Source of the DNA: Taibaiella koreensis
GTDB lineage: Bacteria; Bacteroidota; Bacteroidia; Chitinophagales; Chitinophagaceae
Assembly: GCF_003545715.1 (NCBI RefSeq)
Contig: NZ_QVNU01000001.1
Location: 806,001 to 870,000 of the forward strand
Length of the DNA stretch: 64,000 nucleotides
Reading direction: 5' to 3'
Made by a program: the position numbers and the translations under genes. The notes under the pieces were generated by a model. That model had not been told where the DNA came from, ran no database searches, and saw nothing but the letters and a program-made list of their open reading frames with translations. Numbering within the stretch: the first letter of the stretch is position 1; each line of letters opens with the position of its first letter. Positions 43,663-52,294 of this stretch are shown one piece after another.

Positions 43663-45434
43663 CCCTGGTCGCGCTTGAGCAAGGCACGGTATTTATTGAG
43701 GATGCCGCTGCGCGATACAAAGCCTTTATAACGCATGTCATCGTCCACCACGGGAAAGATGTCGATATGCTCCTGGTCCATCTTTTTCATGACCTCAAAC
43801 ATATTGGTATTGATGTTGATGAAATACAGGCTCTTGTCCTGCAGCTGATCGATAGCGATAGGGGCACCATTGCCCACAAGTAGTTCCAGCAGCTTTTCTC
43901 CGTACACAATGCCTTGCAGGCGGCTTTCCTCGTCGATTACCGGGAAAATATTCTTTTCGGTATGAATGATATCCTGGCTGCGGCTTTGCGGTGTGTCTTC
44001 AGGGCTTAAGGTTACAAAGTTGGTCTCCAGCACATATTTCAGCTTGATGCGTTGCAGGATGCTTCTTTCGCGTCCGGCATCGGATTCCAGCTCTCCTTTT
44101 TCCGCCAGGCTTTTGGTATAGATGGAATGCTTGAGCGAGGCTTTGTTGATGAAATAGCTGATCGCCGATACCAGCATCAGGGGTACCATCAATTCGTAGC
44201 CACCGGTAATTTCCGCAATAAGGAAAATGGCTGTAAGCGGCGCATGCATAATACCGGCGAGGGCCGCGGCCATACCGGCTACAATAAAGTTGGTGGTATT
44301 GAGCTGTATCCAGCCCAATTGATTTACTGTGTGTGCAAAGATGAAGCCGGTAAAGCCGCCCATAACCAGGCTTGGTCCGAAGATGCCGCCGTTGCCGCCG
44401 CTGCCCAGAGTAATGAGCGAAGCCAGCGATTTGCCAAATAGCGTGAGCACTGCAAATCCGATCAATATCCAGGCATTGTGTTGATAGGCCGCGAAAAAGC
44501 TGTTGGCCAGCAGCGACTGGTAATTGCCGTTGAGCAACTGCTGGATGGTGATATAGCCTTCGCCGTACAAAGCGGGGAAAAGCGCAATGAACAAGCCAAT
44601 GGTCAGCCCACCGATCCAGATCTTGTTGTAGGTACCTTTTATCTTATCAAACAGCCGGTGGATCCGGAAATTCAGCTTGACGAAAAATACCGAAAAGGCG
44701 CCGATAGCGATCGCCATGAGAATATAAAAGCCGAGCGCGGGCATCACCCAGCCTTCGGTAACCAGAATGAACAGTGGTTTGCTGTAAAAAATACGCGACA
44801 CTACTGAAGCTGTGGCCACAGAGATAAGCAAAGGAATAAAAACAGGAATCGAAAAGGCCGGTAGCAACACTTCCAACGCAAATACCATACCGGCAACAGG
44901 GCTGTTGAAAGCGCCGGCAATACCGGCCCCGGCGCCGCAGGCCAGCAACAAGGTCACCTCGCGATAATTGAGTCCGAAGAAACGGCCGATATTGGATCCG
45001 ATGGCCGAGCCACTGCTCGCAATGGGCGCTTCAAGGCCTACCGAGCCACCGAAGCCAACGGTAATCGCGCTTGAAATAATCTGGGAATAAATATTGTGAA
45101 AATCGATGCGGCTGGAATTGTGGGCGATGTTGTAGATGATAGGCGTGAGGCCATGCTTGAATTTGGAACGCCTGATGAATGTCTTAATGTAGATTACAGT
45201 GAAGAAAATACCGATCAACGGAAAAACCAGGTAGAGGTAATATTTGTATTTCCAATGAAGCTCATTTTGCAAAAAATCTTCGATGAAGTGTGTGAGCTGC
45301 TTCAGAATAGAAGCTGCAAGGCCGCCGAGAACGCCTACTACAGCCGCGGCGATAATCAGGAAAGTATCGTTGGATATACGTTGCTTCCGCCATTGATTGA
45401 GCCGGGTAATAAAAGTAAGCGCTTTGTCATTCAT
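43650..45434 (-). CDS. CLC-family chloride channel/transporter with CBS domains (copy 2)
   Basis: A 594-residue second CLC protein with the usual two-repeat core (about 25-430). Its motifs differ from copy 1: GFGGSVGLEAPI carries the gating Glu, and GSGGNGGIFGPSLVMGG is the canonical GxFxP-type anion site. Two CBS domains occupy about 460-590 (LSPEDTPQSRSQDIIHTEKNIFPVIDEE and TNMFEVMKKMDQEHIDIFPVVDDD). It is therefore a separate subfamily and not a recent duplicate. The start MNDKALTF lies 2 nt after a TTATTTTG promoter-like sequence. Confidence 0.95.
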   Translation of the reverse strand: MNDKALTFITRLNQWRKQRISNDTFLIIAAAVVGVLGGLAASILKQLTHFIEDFLQNELHWKYKYYLYLVFPLIGIFFTVIYIKTFIRRSKFKHGLTPIIYNIAHNSSRIDFHNIYSQIISSAITVGFGGSVGLEAPIASSGSAIGSNIGRFFGLNYREVTLLLACGAGAGIAGAFNSPVAGMVFALEVLLPAFSIPVFIPLLISVATASVVSRIFYSKPLFILVTEGWVMPALGFYILMAIAIGAFSVFFVKLNFRIHRLFDKIKGTYNKIWIGGLTIGLFIALFPALYGEGYITIQQLLNGNYQSLLANSFFAAYQHNAWILIGFAVLTLFGKSLASLITLGSGGNGGIFGPSLVMGGFTGFIFAHTVNQLGWIQLNTTNFIVAGMAAALAGIMHAPLTAIFLIAEITGGYELMVPLMLVSAISYFINKASLKHSIYTKSLAEKGELESDAGRERSILQRIKLKYVLETNFVTLSPEDTPQSRSQDIIHTEKNIFPVIDEESRLQGIVYGEKLLELLVGNGAPIAIDQLQDKSLYFININTNMFEVMKKMDQEHIDIFPVVDDDMRYKGFVSRSGILNKYRALLKRDQGYMA

Positions 45435-45585
45435 GCCAAAATAAAACCTGTTTGCAGACCGTTAGGTATCGGGGATAATGGATTGTAAAGGTAAACACAA
45501 AAAGGGCCTTGAGCAGAAATCGTTTAAGCTGCTTAACATTTTTTAAAGTAACTTGCAGGCATTAAATTATGAACCGTCGATTATT

Positions 45586-46278
45586 ATGGATGTAGTTATT
45601 GAGTTTATTAAGCATTTGATCGATCCGAACTGGATCATGGCGCATGGCGGGCTTTTTCTTGTTGCCTTTATCATTTTTGCAGAGACCGGCTTATTCATCG
45701 GTTTTTTCCTTCCCGGAGACTCACTGCTTTTCATTACCGGTATGATCATTGCATCGGCCGATGCCGCCAATTCATCACCTTTTGCAAGCCACCCGGTCAA
45801 TCTTGTTTTTTGGATCATCGCTTTCAGTGTATGTGCTGTGCTGGGCAATGTAGTGGGTTATTGGTTTGGCCGTAAATCGGGGCCATTGCTGTTTGAACGG
45901 CGCGAAACCTGGTTGTTCAAGCGGAAGCATCTGCATGCGGCCAAGGAATTTTACGAAAAACGTGGCGGCGGCGCGATCATCATTGCCCGTTTCCTGCCCA
46001 TCGTGCGCACTTTTGCACCGATTGTAGCCGGTATTGTACAAATGGACTTTAAAAAATTCTTCTTTTATAATATCATCGGCGCCCTGGCCTGGATCATCAG
46101 CATCACCACATTGGGTTTTGTGCTGGGTGAAAATGTATGGGTACGGGAACACCTGGAATATATCATTATCGGACTGGTTGTCGTTACTACGGCCCCTGTG
46201 CTCTTCAAAATGTTCTTCGGACGTAAAAAACCTGCCGGAGAGAAAGTGAACGAGCCCGACGAAATGACCACGGCCTAA
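45586..46278 (+). CDS. DedA-family membrane protein
   Basis: A 230-residue VTT/DedA protein, now associated with lipid scrambling or undecaprenyl-phosphate and membrane homeostasis. The first block FAETGLFIGFFLPGDSLLFITG has the family E-x-G...F-P-G-D/E pattern, and the second, GGGAIIIARFLPIVRTFAPIVAG, has the key Arg pair. Four to five helices are present. The tail is hydrophilic (KKPAGEKVNEPDE). The ATG giving MDVVIEFIKHL is used; an overlapping 9-codon frame (MNRRLLWM) begins 17 nt upstream in another frame. Confidence 0.94.
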   Translation: MDVVIEFIKHLIDPNWIMAHGGLFLVAFIIFAETGLFIGFFLPGDSLLFITGMIIASADAANSSPFASHPVNLVFWIIAFSVCAVLGNVVGYWFGRKSGPLLFERRETWLFKRKHLHAAKEFYEKRGGGAIIIARFLPIVRTFAPIVAGIVQMDFKKFFFYNIIGALAWIISITTLGFVLGENVWVREHLEYIIIGLVVVTTAPVLFKMFFGRKKPAGEKVNEPDEMTTA

Positions 46279-46293
46279 AAATTAATATCGTTC

Positions 46294-46331
46294 AAAAGCC
46301 CCGGGGAATAAGAATCCTCCGGGGCTTTTTT
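46294..46331 (+). terminator. terminator of the DedA gene
   Basis: An 11-bp stem (AAAAGCCCCGG with its complement) with a 14-nt loop and a T run. Confidence 0.85.
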
Positions 46332-46358
46332 GTAAGTTAGTCTTCAAATATCCAGCGC

Positions 46359-46976
46359 ATGTCAACAACAGATTCCCGGATAGATGCTTACATCGAGAAG
46401 GCAGCACCTTTTGCGCAGCCCATCCTGAACCATATTCGCGACCTCATCCATGAACATTGCCCCGGGATACAGGAAAATATCAAATGGGGTTTCCCTCATT
46501 TTGATTATAAAGGAAAAAGCCATTTCAGCCTTGCGGCGTTTAAGCAACATTGTGCTTTCGGTTTCTGGCTGGCGGGCAGTATGAAAGACCCTAAGGGGAT
46601 CCTGCAGCTGGAAGAAAAGTCGGCGATGGGTTCTTTGGGTAAGATCACTACGTTAAAAGATCTGCCGCCGGATAAAGTATTTGCGGCTTACCTGAAGGAC
46701 AGCATCCGTTTGGCCGATGAGGGCGTGAAAGTGTCCCGGGCGCCTCAGAAAAAGGCCGTGGCGCCACCATTAGAAACACCGGAGGATTTCCGGAAGGCCC
46801 TGTCTGAAAACAAGAAAGCACAAGCTATATTCGAACAGTTTGCGCCTTCTCACCGCAAAGAATACCTGGAATGGATACTGGAGGCCAAGCGTGAAGAAAC
46901 GAGGGCAAAACGAATTGCTCAGGCCTTAGAATGGATGGCGGAGGGCAAGCCGCGACATTGGAAGTATCATGGCTGA
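46359..46976 (+). CDS. YdeI/OmdA-family protein with DUF1801 domain
   Basis: A 205-residue cytosolic protein. The N-terminal half matches DUF1801 (HCPGIQENIKWGFPHFDYKGK, with a FGFWLAG strand). The C-terminal 65 residues match the YdeI/OmpD-associated helical domain (PEDFRKALSENKKAQAIFEQFAPSHRKEYLEWILEAK, EETRAKRIAQALEWMAEGK). The domain combination is common in Bacteroidota, and its molecular role is not known. It stands alone between DedA and a TonB receptor gene. Confidence 0.9.
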   Translation: MSTTDSRIDAYIEKAAPFAQPILNHIRDLIHEHCPGIQENIKWGFPHFDYKGKSHFSLAAFKQHCAFGFWLAGSMKDPKGILQLEEKSAMGSLGKITTLKDLPPDKVFAAYLKDSIRLADEGVKVSRAPQKKAVAPPLETPEDFRKALSENKKAQAIFEQFAPSHRKEYLEWILEAKREETRAKRIAQALEWMAEGKPRHWKYHG

Positions 46977-47014
46977 CCAGCATGTATGCGTAGCCGGCTT
47001 CTGCCGAATTGCGT

Positions 47015-47022
47015 TACTTTTG
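47015..47022 (+). promoter_or_regulatory. -7 element TACTTTTG of the second TonB receptor gene
   Basis: Exact TAnnTTTG match four bases (CGGC) before a GTG start; predicts a leaderless transcript with a non-ATG start. Confidence 0.5.
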
Positions 47023-47026
47023 CGGC

Positions 47027-49030
47027 GTGAATCGCTACAGCACTGTTCTTCGATATGGCTATTACCTATGCGGATGCCTGCTGCTTATGGCAGGAAGGCT
47101 TTGTGCACAACCTTTACAGGATACGTTGAAAGAGGTGCGCATCACAGAGCAGCACCGGGACACCGCCGATGTGAGGCAGCTGTTCACTGCGGGGCAGCAA
47201 ACCCAATCGATCGAAAAGGTATACCGTGACCTTTATCGCAGCCAAAGCCTGGCCAACCTGCTTTCCCAGCAGACACCCGTTTTCGTGAAATCCTACGGTA
47301 TTAACGGCATTGCGACACTTTCCTTACGTGGCGCTTCAGCGGCACAATCTACCGTACTATGGAACGGCGTGCCCATCCTGAACCCGGCCCTGGGCGTAGC
47401 AGATATTTCCATCTTAACCACGGGGCTCTTCGACCGCATCAGCCTGCAATATGGGAGCTCTGCAGCTTTGTTTGGCAGCGGCAATGTAGGCGGCGCCTTA
47501 TTGCTGGAACAATACCCGGCAACGTTTATCAACGATAAACTGGTTGATCTTACCCTTGGTGGCGGCAGCTTCGGACGCAGGGATATGGGCGCCAAAGCCC
47601 TTTGGCAGAACGGACACTGGCGGATAAGCCTGCGTGGCTTTTACCAGCATGCGACCAATGATTTTCTTTATACAGACGGCTTGCAAGAGGAGCGAAAACT
47701 TAGTAATGCGCAGCTGACTGCCGGCGGTGGCCTGCTTACCGCCGATTATAAGCTGGGCAAGCAAAGAGTAGGAGACCAGGTGTTGAGTGTACAGTTGTGG
47801 TACCAGCAATACCAGAGGGAGATACCACCTGCTCTTTTTGAGCAATATTCTGTAAAGAAGCAAACTGATGCTTCGTTGCGCAGCCAGCTGAGCTGGTACA
47901 AGCAGGGCAAGCGCAGCTATTTCTACGCCAAGGCTTCTCTCAACCGGGAATACCTGCGTTACGAGGACAGCGTGGTATTGCCCGATAATCGTAATCATAT
48001 TACTCAATATTACCAGGAACTGGGCTGGAAATACCGGCTGGACGCCCCGGAGGCCAACAGAAAATATCAGCATAGCATACTGCTGTTCTCGCCCCTTCAA
48101 TATGCCGTGGCGAAGGGCAATAATATCAGCAGCAAGGAGTCGCAGTTCCGGCCGGCTATCGTGCTAACCTACAGCCTCAGTGCCTGGAAAGGTCGCCTGA
48201 AAGCGAATGCCGCCTTGCGGCAGGAGTGGGTCAATGGTGCGGCGGCGCCGCTATTGCCGGGCGCGGGCGCCGATTTTAGTCTATTGGAGATGGAACATCA
48301 AAGGGTGGGGCTCCGGATGGGATTGCAGGGGAATGTACAGCGCAGCTATCGTATCCCAACGCTTAATGAGCTGTATTATTTCCCGGGCGGCAACGTGAAC
48401 CTGAAACCGGAGCAGGGCTGGAATGTGGACGGCGGCTATTCTTTTGTATTCTTGTTGCATAACGGGCATTCCGGGTCTTTGCTGCACATCGATCACCAGG
48501 TGCATGCATTTAACCGGAACATTCACGACTGGGTGTATTGGCTGGGCGGCGCTATATGGACGCCCTACAATATCGCCGAGGTACATAGCCGTGGCATCGA
48601 GACGGATAATACGATCAGGTTAACGACAGGACCGGTACAATGGCATGTGGGGATGAAATATGCTTATGTGATCTCAACTACTGTGTCTTCTTACCAACCC
48701 AACGACGGCAGCGCCGGCAAGCAGATCCCCTATGCGCCACGCTATAACGGGCAGGCCAATGCCGGATGCACTGTAGGAAGGCTCTTTATTAACTACAACC
48801 ATACTTATACGGGGTACCGCTTCGTGACTGTGGATGAATCGCAGTACCTGGAGCCTTACCAGACCGGAAATCTGCAACTGATGTACCAATGGGCGCCAGG
48901 TAATTACCGGCTGGGCTTGTCGGGCCAGGTACAGAACCTATGGAATACGCGCTACGAGGTAGTGAATGCCCGTCCTATGCCGGGGCGCTATTTCCTGCTA
49001 AGCCTGCAGCTGGGCTGGCGGCAATCGTAG
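47027..49030 (+). CDS. TonB-dependent receptor, BtuB-like
   Basis: A 667-residue outer-membrane receptor. A GTG start gives the signal peptide MNRYSTVLRYGYYLCGCLLL ending at LCA before QPLQDT. The TonB box region (DTLKEVRITEQ) and plug (about 55-165: SLANLLSQQTPVFVKSYG, TLSLRGASAAQSTVLWNGVPI, YGSSAALFGSGNVGGAL) are followed by the barrel with LSGQVQNLWNTRYEVV near the end. It lacks the N-terminal carboxypeptidase-like domain of SusC types. The layout resembles BtuB and small siderophore receptors. No cobalamin riboswitch can be present if the transcript is leaderless, so the substrate remains open. Confidence 0.92.
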   Translation: MNRYSTVLRYGYYLCGCLLLMAGRLCAQPLQDTLKEVRITEQHRDTADVRQLFTAGQQTQSIEKVYRDLYRSQSLANLLSQQTPVFVKSYGINGIATLSLRGASAAQSTVLWNGVPILNPALGVADISILTTGLFDRISLQYGSSAALFGSGNVGGALLLEQYPATFINDKLVDLTLGGGSFGRRDMGAKALWQNGHWRISLRGFYQHATNDFLYTDGLQEERKLSNAQLTAGGGLLTADYKLGKQRVGDQVLSVQLWYQQYQREIPPALFEQYSVKKQTDASLRSQLSWYKQGKRSYFYAKASLNREYLRYEDSVVLPDNRNHITQYYQELGWKYRLDAPEANRKYQHSILLFSPLQYAVAKGNNISSKESQFRPAIVLTYSLSAWKGRLKANAALRQEWVNGAAAPLLPGAGADFSLLEMEHQRVGLRMGLQGNVQRSYRIPTLNELYYFPGGNVNLKPEQGWNVDGGYSFVFLLHNGHSGSLLHIDHQVHAFNRNIHDWVYWLGGAIWTPYNIAEVHSRGIETDNTIRLTTGPVQWHVGMKYAYVISTTVSSYQPNDGSAGKQIPYAPRYNGQANAGCTVGRLFINYNHTYTGYRFVTVDESQYLEPYQTGNLQLMYQWAPGNYRLGLSGQVQNLWNTRYEVVNARPMPGRYFLLSLQLGWRQS

Positions 49031-49064
49031 TATTTACAGGCGAAGCGCCGCCGCATGGAAATGT

Positions 49065-49436
49065 TTATGCCATGGGAAGGAACAGGCCGCTTAGTTTAAA
49101 TACGGTTTCGCCATTTTTTTTGAAGTCGGCCGAACAGGGAAACTGACCCTCTTCTTCTTTCCAGGAGAGATTAACTTGTATCTCTTCTGACCGGGAAGGT
49201 ACCAGCAGTTGCAGAAATTTTAGCTGATGTCCTTTGCGAAAGAGTAGCTTTGTGCCTGTCTGTTGCTCCAGAAGTTCCTTTACGATCTGCACCATGCATA
49301 CGCCCGGCACTACGGGTTGTCCCGGAAAATGTCCTCTGAAGATATCGTGCTCCGGATCGATATGAATAGCTGCCTGAAGCTGCTGTACGGCTGCTGTCTG
49401 TGTGGCTATGGTGTAGAAGCTATTCTGCAGTATCAT
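49065..49436 (-). CDS. FabZ-like hotdog protein lacking the catalytic acid
   Basis: A 123-residue hotdog-fold protein. The family motif is FRGHFPGQPVVPGVCMVQI, with His36. In FabZ and FabA the catalytic acid lies 14 residues after this His; here that position is Gln50 (MVQ in place of the LIIEA-type sequence). So it may be a non-catalytic or altered 3-hydroxyacyl-ACP dehydratase or thioester-binding protein. It is the third gene of an operon with a lipoprotein and a LolA-like gene, 17-nt overlap. Such sets resemble accessory genes of aryl-polyene and flexirubin clusters, but no ketosynthase or ACP gene is present here. Confidence 0.85.
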   Translation of the reverse strand: MILQNSFYTIATQTAAVQQLQAAIHIDPEHDIFRGHFPGQPVVPGVCMVQIVKELLEQQTGTKLLFRKGHQLKFLQLLVPSRSEEIQVNLSWKEEEGQFPCSADFKKNGETVFKLSGLFLPMA

Positions 49437-50079
49437 CGGGTGTTATTTTTTTGAGGTCTATGGTGAAATGTGCGCGCAGGTGACGGATCGTTAGGGTTTC
49501 CGGCAGTTGCTGCAGCGGGGCAGGCGGCAGCAACTGCATCGTTACCACCTTGCGTTTATCGTCGGCATTGTCAATTCCCGTAAGCCGGTTGTGTTTATTG
49601 GTGATGTAATAAACAAATCCACGCTGTAAGTTGAAGCGGGTATAAGTAAGGCTATCATGCTTGGCCTGGTAAGAACCTGCGGCCTGTTCGCTCAGGCCTT
49701 TGACCAGGATCATTTCAAAATCTTTACGCAGCGTTTTGATCAGCGCGGGCTTATTCATCTGGTCTATGATATTGTACACCCGGAAAGAGTCCTGGTTATT
49801 CCAGCCAAAGTCGAAAAAGGTGTTACCCATTTCGCTCTGGAATACTACCCGGTCGCCTTCATCGCCAAAGTGCTTCAGGTACAGGATACCGCTGAGATGG
49901 AACTTTTTAAATGCGAATTTGCCGTCTACAACGCAACGGTAAAGTGTCTTTTCGAGATGGGGCCTTAAGGCTGCACTGCTGAGTGAATGCCCTGGCCGAA
50001 GTTGCTTCACGCCTGGATGGGCCTGCCGGTTGCAGGAAAAGAGCAGGATGAGCAGACTAGCGAACAGAAAACAGCGCAT
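49420..50079 (-). CDS. hypothetical outer-membrane lipoprotein
   Basis: A 219-residue protein whose first 16 residues, MRCFLFASLLILLFSC, form a lipoprotein signal with the acylated Cys at residue 16. The rest is beta-rich, with SGILYLKHFGDEGDRVVFQSEMGNTFFDFGW in the middle and PETLTIRHLRAHFTIDLKKI at the end. The outline suits a LolB/LolA-like or DUF3261-like barrel, but I do not recognise it firmly. It overlaps both neighbours (23 nt with LolA, 17 nt with the hotdog gene), so all three are almost certainly one translational unit. Confidence 0.85.
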   Translation of the reverse strand: MRCFLFASLLILLFSCNRQAHPGVKQLRPGHSLSSAALRPHLEKTLYRCVVDGKFAFKKFHLSGILYLKHFGDEGDRVVFQSEMGNTFFDFGWNNQDSFRVYNIIDQMNKPALIKTLRKDFEMILVKGLSEQAAGSYQAKHDSLTYTRFNLQRGFVYYITNKHNRLTGIDNADDKRKVVTMQLLPPAPLQQLPETLTIRHLRAHFTIDLKKITPDDTAE

Positions 50080-50698
50080 CGCTAAGAGATGTATTGATCT
50101 TTTTGTTACTGAAGCTCATTTCGGTATAGTCGCCGCCCTGCTCGCTCATGACCAGCTTACCAACGCTGTTATCTGCCTTATCCAGGTATACTTCTATACG
50201 GGCGAAGAGGCCTTTCATGGCGCTGTTGACGGGGATAAGCTGAAGCAGGTATTGGCCTTTGCTATCAAAGGCCTTCACATCAAAATCCTTGTTGCCGAAA
50301 ACGGTGCCGCGCATGCAATCCATCATCACTTTATTGACCGATTGCATGGTTTTACTGTTGCGGGTATTGATCTTATTGCTTTTCTGCTCGTCCCTGACCA
50401 TAATCTGGCCGCCATTCATTACCAGCAGGTACTGGAAAGGGCTCACGTATTCGATGCGGATCTTATCTTCTTTCTTGAAATAAAATTTTCCCTTTGAGCT
50501 CACCTTGTCATTCATCATCTTCATGTGCTTCACCTGGTTGAAGTCGCTGGCGATGGTTTGTGTGCTCCTGGCGGTTGCGGCCAGGCTCGTTTGCAACGCA
50601 GCCGTATTGGACAGCACTTTGAAGCCTGCCGGTGTCTGCGCTTGTGCGTAAAGCAGGGTCGACAGACAGAGTATAATGGTGAATAATAACTTTTGCAT
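50057..50698 (-). CDS. LolA-like outer-membrane lipoprotein carrier
   Basis: A 213-residue periplasmic carrier-type protein with signal peptide MQKLLFTIILCLSTLLYAQAQ. The LolA-fold signs are TIASDFNQVKHMKMMNDKVSSKGKFYFKKEDKIRIEY, the P-F-x-Y-L-L-V-x-N-G strand and a sheet ending in YTEMSFSNKKINTSLSDALF. General LolA moves lipoproteins to the outer membrane. This copy heads an operon with a lipoprotein and a hotdog protein, as LolA-like genes do in aryl-polyene-type loci, so a specialised lipid or polyene cargo is possible. An ATG 12 nt upstream is an alternative start. Confidence 0.87.
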   Translation of the reverse strand: MQKLLFTIILCLSTLLYAQAQTPAGFKVLSNTAALQTSLAATARSTQTIASDFNQVKHMKMMNDKVSSKGKFYFKKEDKIRIEYVSPFQYLLVMNGGQIMVRDEQKSNKINTRNSKTMQSVNKVMMDCMRGTVFGNKDFDVKAFDSKGQYLLQLIPVNSAMKGLFARIEVYLDKADNSVGKLVMSEQGGDYTEMSFSNKKINTSLSDALFSVR

Positions 50699-50720
50699 TC
50701 GTATGGTCATTCTTTGCGGG

Positions 50721-50728
50721 CAAAGATA
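50721..50728 (-). promoter_or_regulatory. -7 element TATCTTTG of the LolA operon
   Basis: Exact TAnnTTTG match 22 nt before the LolA start, inside the short gap after the radical SAM gene, so the operon need not depend on read-through. Confidence 0.5.
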
Positions 50729-50762
50729 TTGATAATTGTTCTCCTGCTTTGTTTTGGTGGGG

Positions 50763-51836
50763 TTAAAACAGCTCCATTTGTCCGCCCCTGATCCGCCTGA
50801 AAGCAGTAAGATCATATTCAAAGGGAGTTTCGTTCAAATGGAATTTGCGACAGTACAGCTTAAATTGCTGGCGGATCATCTCTGCAAACTTTCCTTCTCC
50901 CCGCATGCGGGCGCCGAAGCGGCTATCGTTGACCTGTCCGCCGTGGCAGGCTTCGATCTGGCCCCATACTTTATCGGCACGATCGGGAAAGGCCTTGTAC
51001 AGCCAATCTTTGAAGATATCGCCGATGGCACCGTTCAGCCTTACGATGGTATAGCCCGCCCATAACGCTCCTGCTTCTGCGGCTGCTTTCAGTGTGTCGT
51101 GCATGTGCATGTCGTTAAGGCCCGGTATCAGCGGTGCGTTCATAATGCCGGTAGGTATTCCTTTATCACTGAGTGTCCGTACAACGTTCAGGCGGCCTTT
51201 GTAAGTGGCGGTTCTTGGCTCCAGCAACGAACGCAGTGTTTCATCCATCGAGGTAATAGAGGTATAAACACAAACCAGCCTGCGGGCAGCGAGCTCCTGG
51301 AGCAGATCCAGGTCGCGCAGGATCAGCGCATTCTTCGTAATGATGCCTACAGGATTACGGAATTCGAGGCAGATCTCCAGCAATTGACGGGTCAGCTTCA
51401 TTTTGCGTTCTATGGGCTGGTAGCAGTCCGTATTGCCTGATAAAGAAACCGGAGCCGGTTGCCAGTTTTTGTTTTCGAAGAACTTACGCAGTAGTTGAGG
51501 AGCATTGTGCTTCACGACAATGCGGCTTTCGAAATCCAGGCCGGCACTGTAGCCCCAATATTCGTGCGAATTTCGGGCGTAGCAATAGATACAGCCATGC
51601 TCACAACCCTGGTAAGGGTTGAGCGAGTAAGACATGCCCACATCAGGACTTTTGACCTCGTTGACGATGGTCTTACTTTCGTCTAGTATATATTCCGTCT
51701 TGCGTTCTTCCTGCTCCCAATCATCGATACCTTCGCTGTGTTCCTGCACATAAGCGCCTTTCAGGAAACGGTTCTTGGGATTGAATTGGGCGCCTCTTCC
51801 TTTGGTAAATTCATCGTGGCTGTGTTGGATGATCAT
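50763..51836 (-). CDS. PA0069-family radical SAM protein
   Basis: A 357-residue iron-sulfur enzyme resembling spore photoproduct lyase. The [4Fe-4S] Cys triad is in GCEHGCIYCYARNSHEY. The SAM-fold strands follow: VSLSGNTDCYQPIERKMKLTRQLLE, VGIITKNALILRDLDLL, VYTSITSMDETLRSLLEPRTATYKGRL and GIPTGIMNAPLIPGLND. A C-terminal region of about 80 residues ends GGQMELF. Its reaction in non-sporulating bacteria is unknown. The start is fixed by a good ribosome-binding site, unusual in this phylum. Confidence 0.92.
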   Translation of the reverse strand: MIIQHSHDEFTKGRGAQFNPKNRFLKGAYVQEHSEGIDDWEQEERKTEYILDESKTIVNEVKSPDVGMSYSLNPYQGCEHGCIYCYARNSHEYWGYSAGLDFESRIVVKHNAPQLLRKFFENKNWQPAPVSLSGNTDCYQPIERKMKLTRQLLEICLEFRNPVGIITKNALILRDLDLLQELAARRLVCVYTSITSMDETLRSLLEPRTATYKGRLNVVRTLSDKGIPTGIMNAPLIPGLNDMHMHDTLKAAAEAGALWAGYTIVRLNGAIGDIFKDWLYKAFPDRADKVWGQIEACHGGQVNDSRFGARMRGEGKFAEMIRQQFKLYCRKFHLNETPFEYDLTAFRRIRGGQMELF

Positions 51837-51844
51837 GCTGCACA

Positions 51845-51851
51845 CTCCTTT
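51845..51851 (-). promoter_or_regulatory. strong Shine-Dalgarno AAAGGAG of the radical SAM gene
   Basis: AAAGGAG lies 8 nt before the ATG and decides the start over an upstream in-frame codon. Canonical sites like this are rare in this window. Confidence 0.7.
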
Positions 51852-51921
51852 CTTATACTGTGGAAATAAAAAAAACCTCCGGGCCATTGCCGAAGGTCTT
51901 AAAGTTACGAAATCTGCTACG

Positions 51922-52260
51922 TCATTTCCCGGCGGAGTAGGGCGGCAGCGTCAATAATTTTTTCTGAAAATCCTCGATGCAAGGCTGAAGGTCCTGTCTG
52001 AATTCTGACAACGTCGTATCGCCGCTTTTGTTGAATGTACGCCATTGGTTTGCGTCCATTTTTGCATTGAGCTTATCGCCCATGCAATTGCAATACGCTT
52101 CTACCGCTTTGCGGCCTTCTACGCTGGCGACGGTTGAATCTTTGGCGTATCGGTTCACACAGCCCTTTACAAAATCTCTCCGGTACGCTTCCCTGCTGGG
52201 CTTGCAGCCTGTTACTATCAAAATGGCGGCCAGGCCGGTCCACCATGTGTATTTTTTCAT
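51922..52260 (-). CDS. small Cys-containing lipoprotein
   Basis: A 112-residue protein. The start MKKYTWWTGLAAILIVTGC is a lipoprotein signal with Cys19 acylated; an ATG four codons upstream (MKSH) is an alternative. The mature part includes REAYRRDFVKGCVNRYAKD, VEAYCNCMGDKLNAKM and DLQPCIEDFQKKL, with four Cys that could form two disulfides (C-x-C among them). The pattern resembles small periplasmic Cys-containing proteins of Bacteroidota of unknown role. It is downstream of the ALDH gene but separated from it by a terminator. Confidence 0.8.
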   Translation of the reverse strand: MKKYTWWTGLAAILIVTGCKPSREAYRRDFVKGCVNRYAKDSTVASVEGRKAVEAYCNCMGDKLNAKMDANQWRTFNKSGDTTLSEFRQDLQPCIEDFQKKLLTLPPYSAGK

Positions 52261-52294
52261 GTGGCTCTTCATTAAACAGCGAAAATACGGTATC

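Noticed and set aside
30648-45578. Identical 14-mer AATTATGAACCGTC at 30648 and 45565, both preceded by GCAGG and each opening a short frame
   Set aside because: Several 14-mer pairs are expected by chance in 64 kb (about 2e9 position pairs against 2.7e8 possible 14-mers), and the two sites have no shared gene context.
45569-45595. Nine-codon frame (MNRRLLWM, stop) overlapping the DedA start as a regulatory leader peptide
   Set aside because: There is no ribosome-binding site and no run of rare or regulatory codons, so it is most likely accidental.
46977-47026. Cobalamin riboswitch before the BtuB-like receptor
   Set aside because: Only about 50 nt separate the gene from its upstream neighbour, and the promoter lies 4 nt before the start, leaving no space for a riboswitch.
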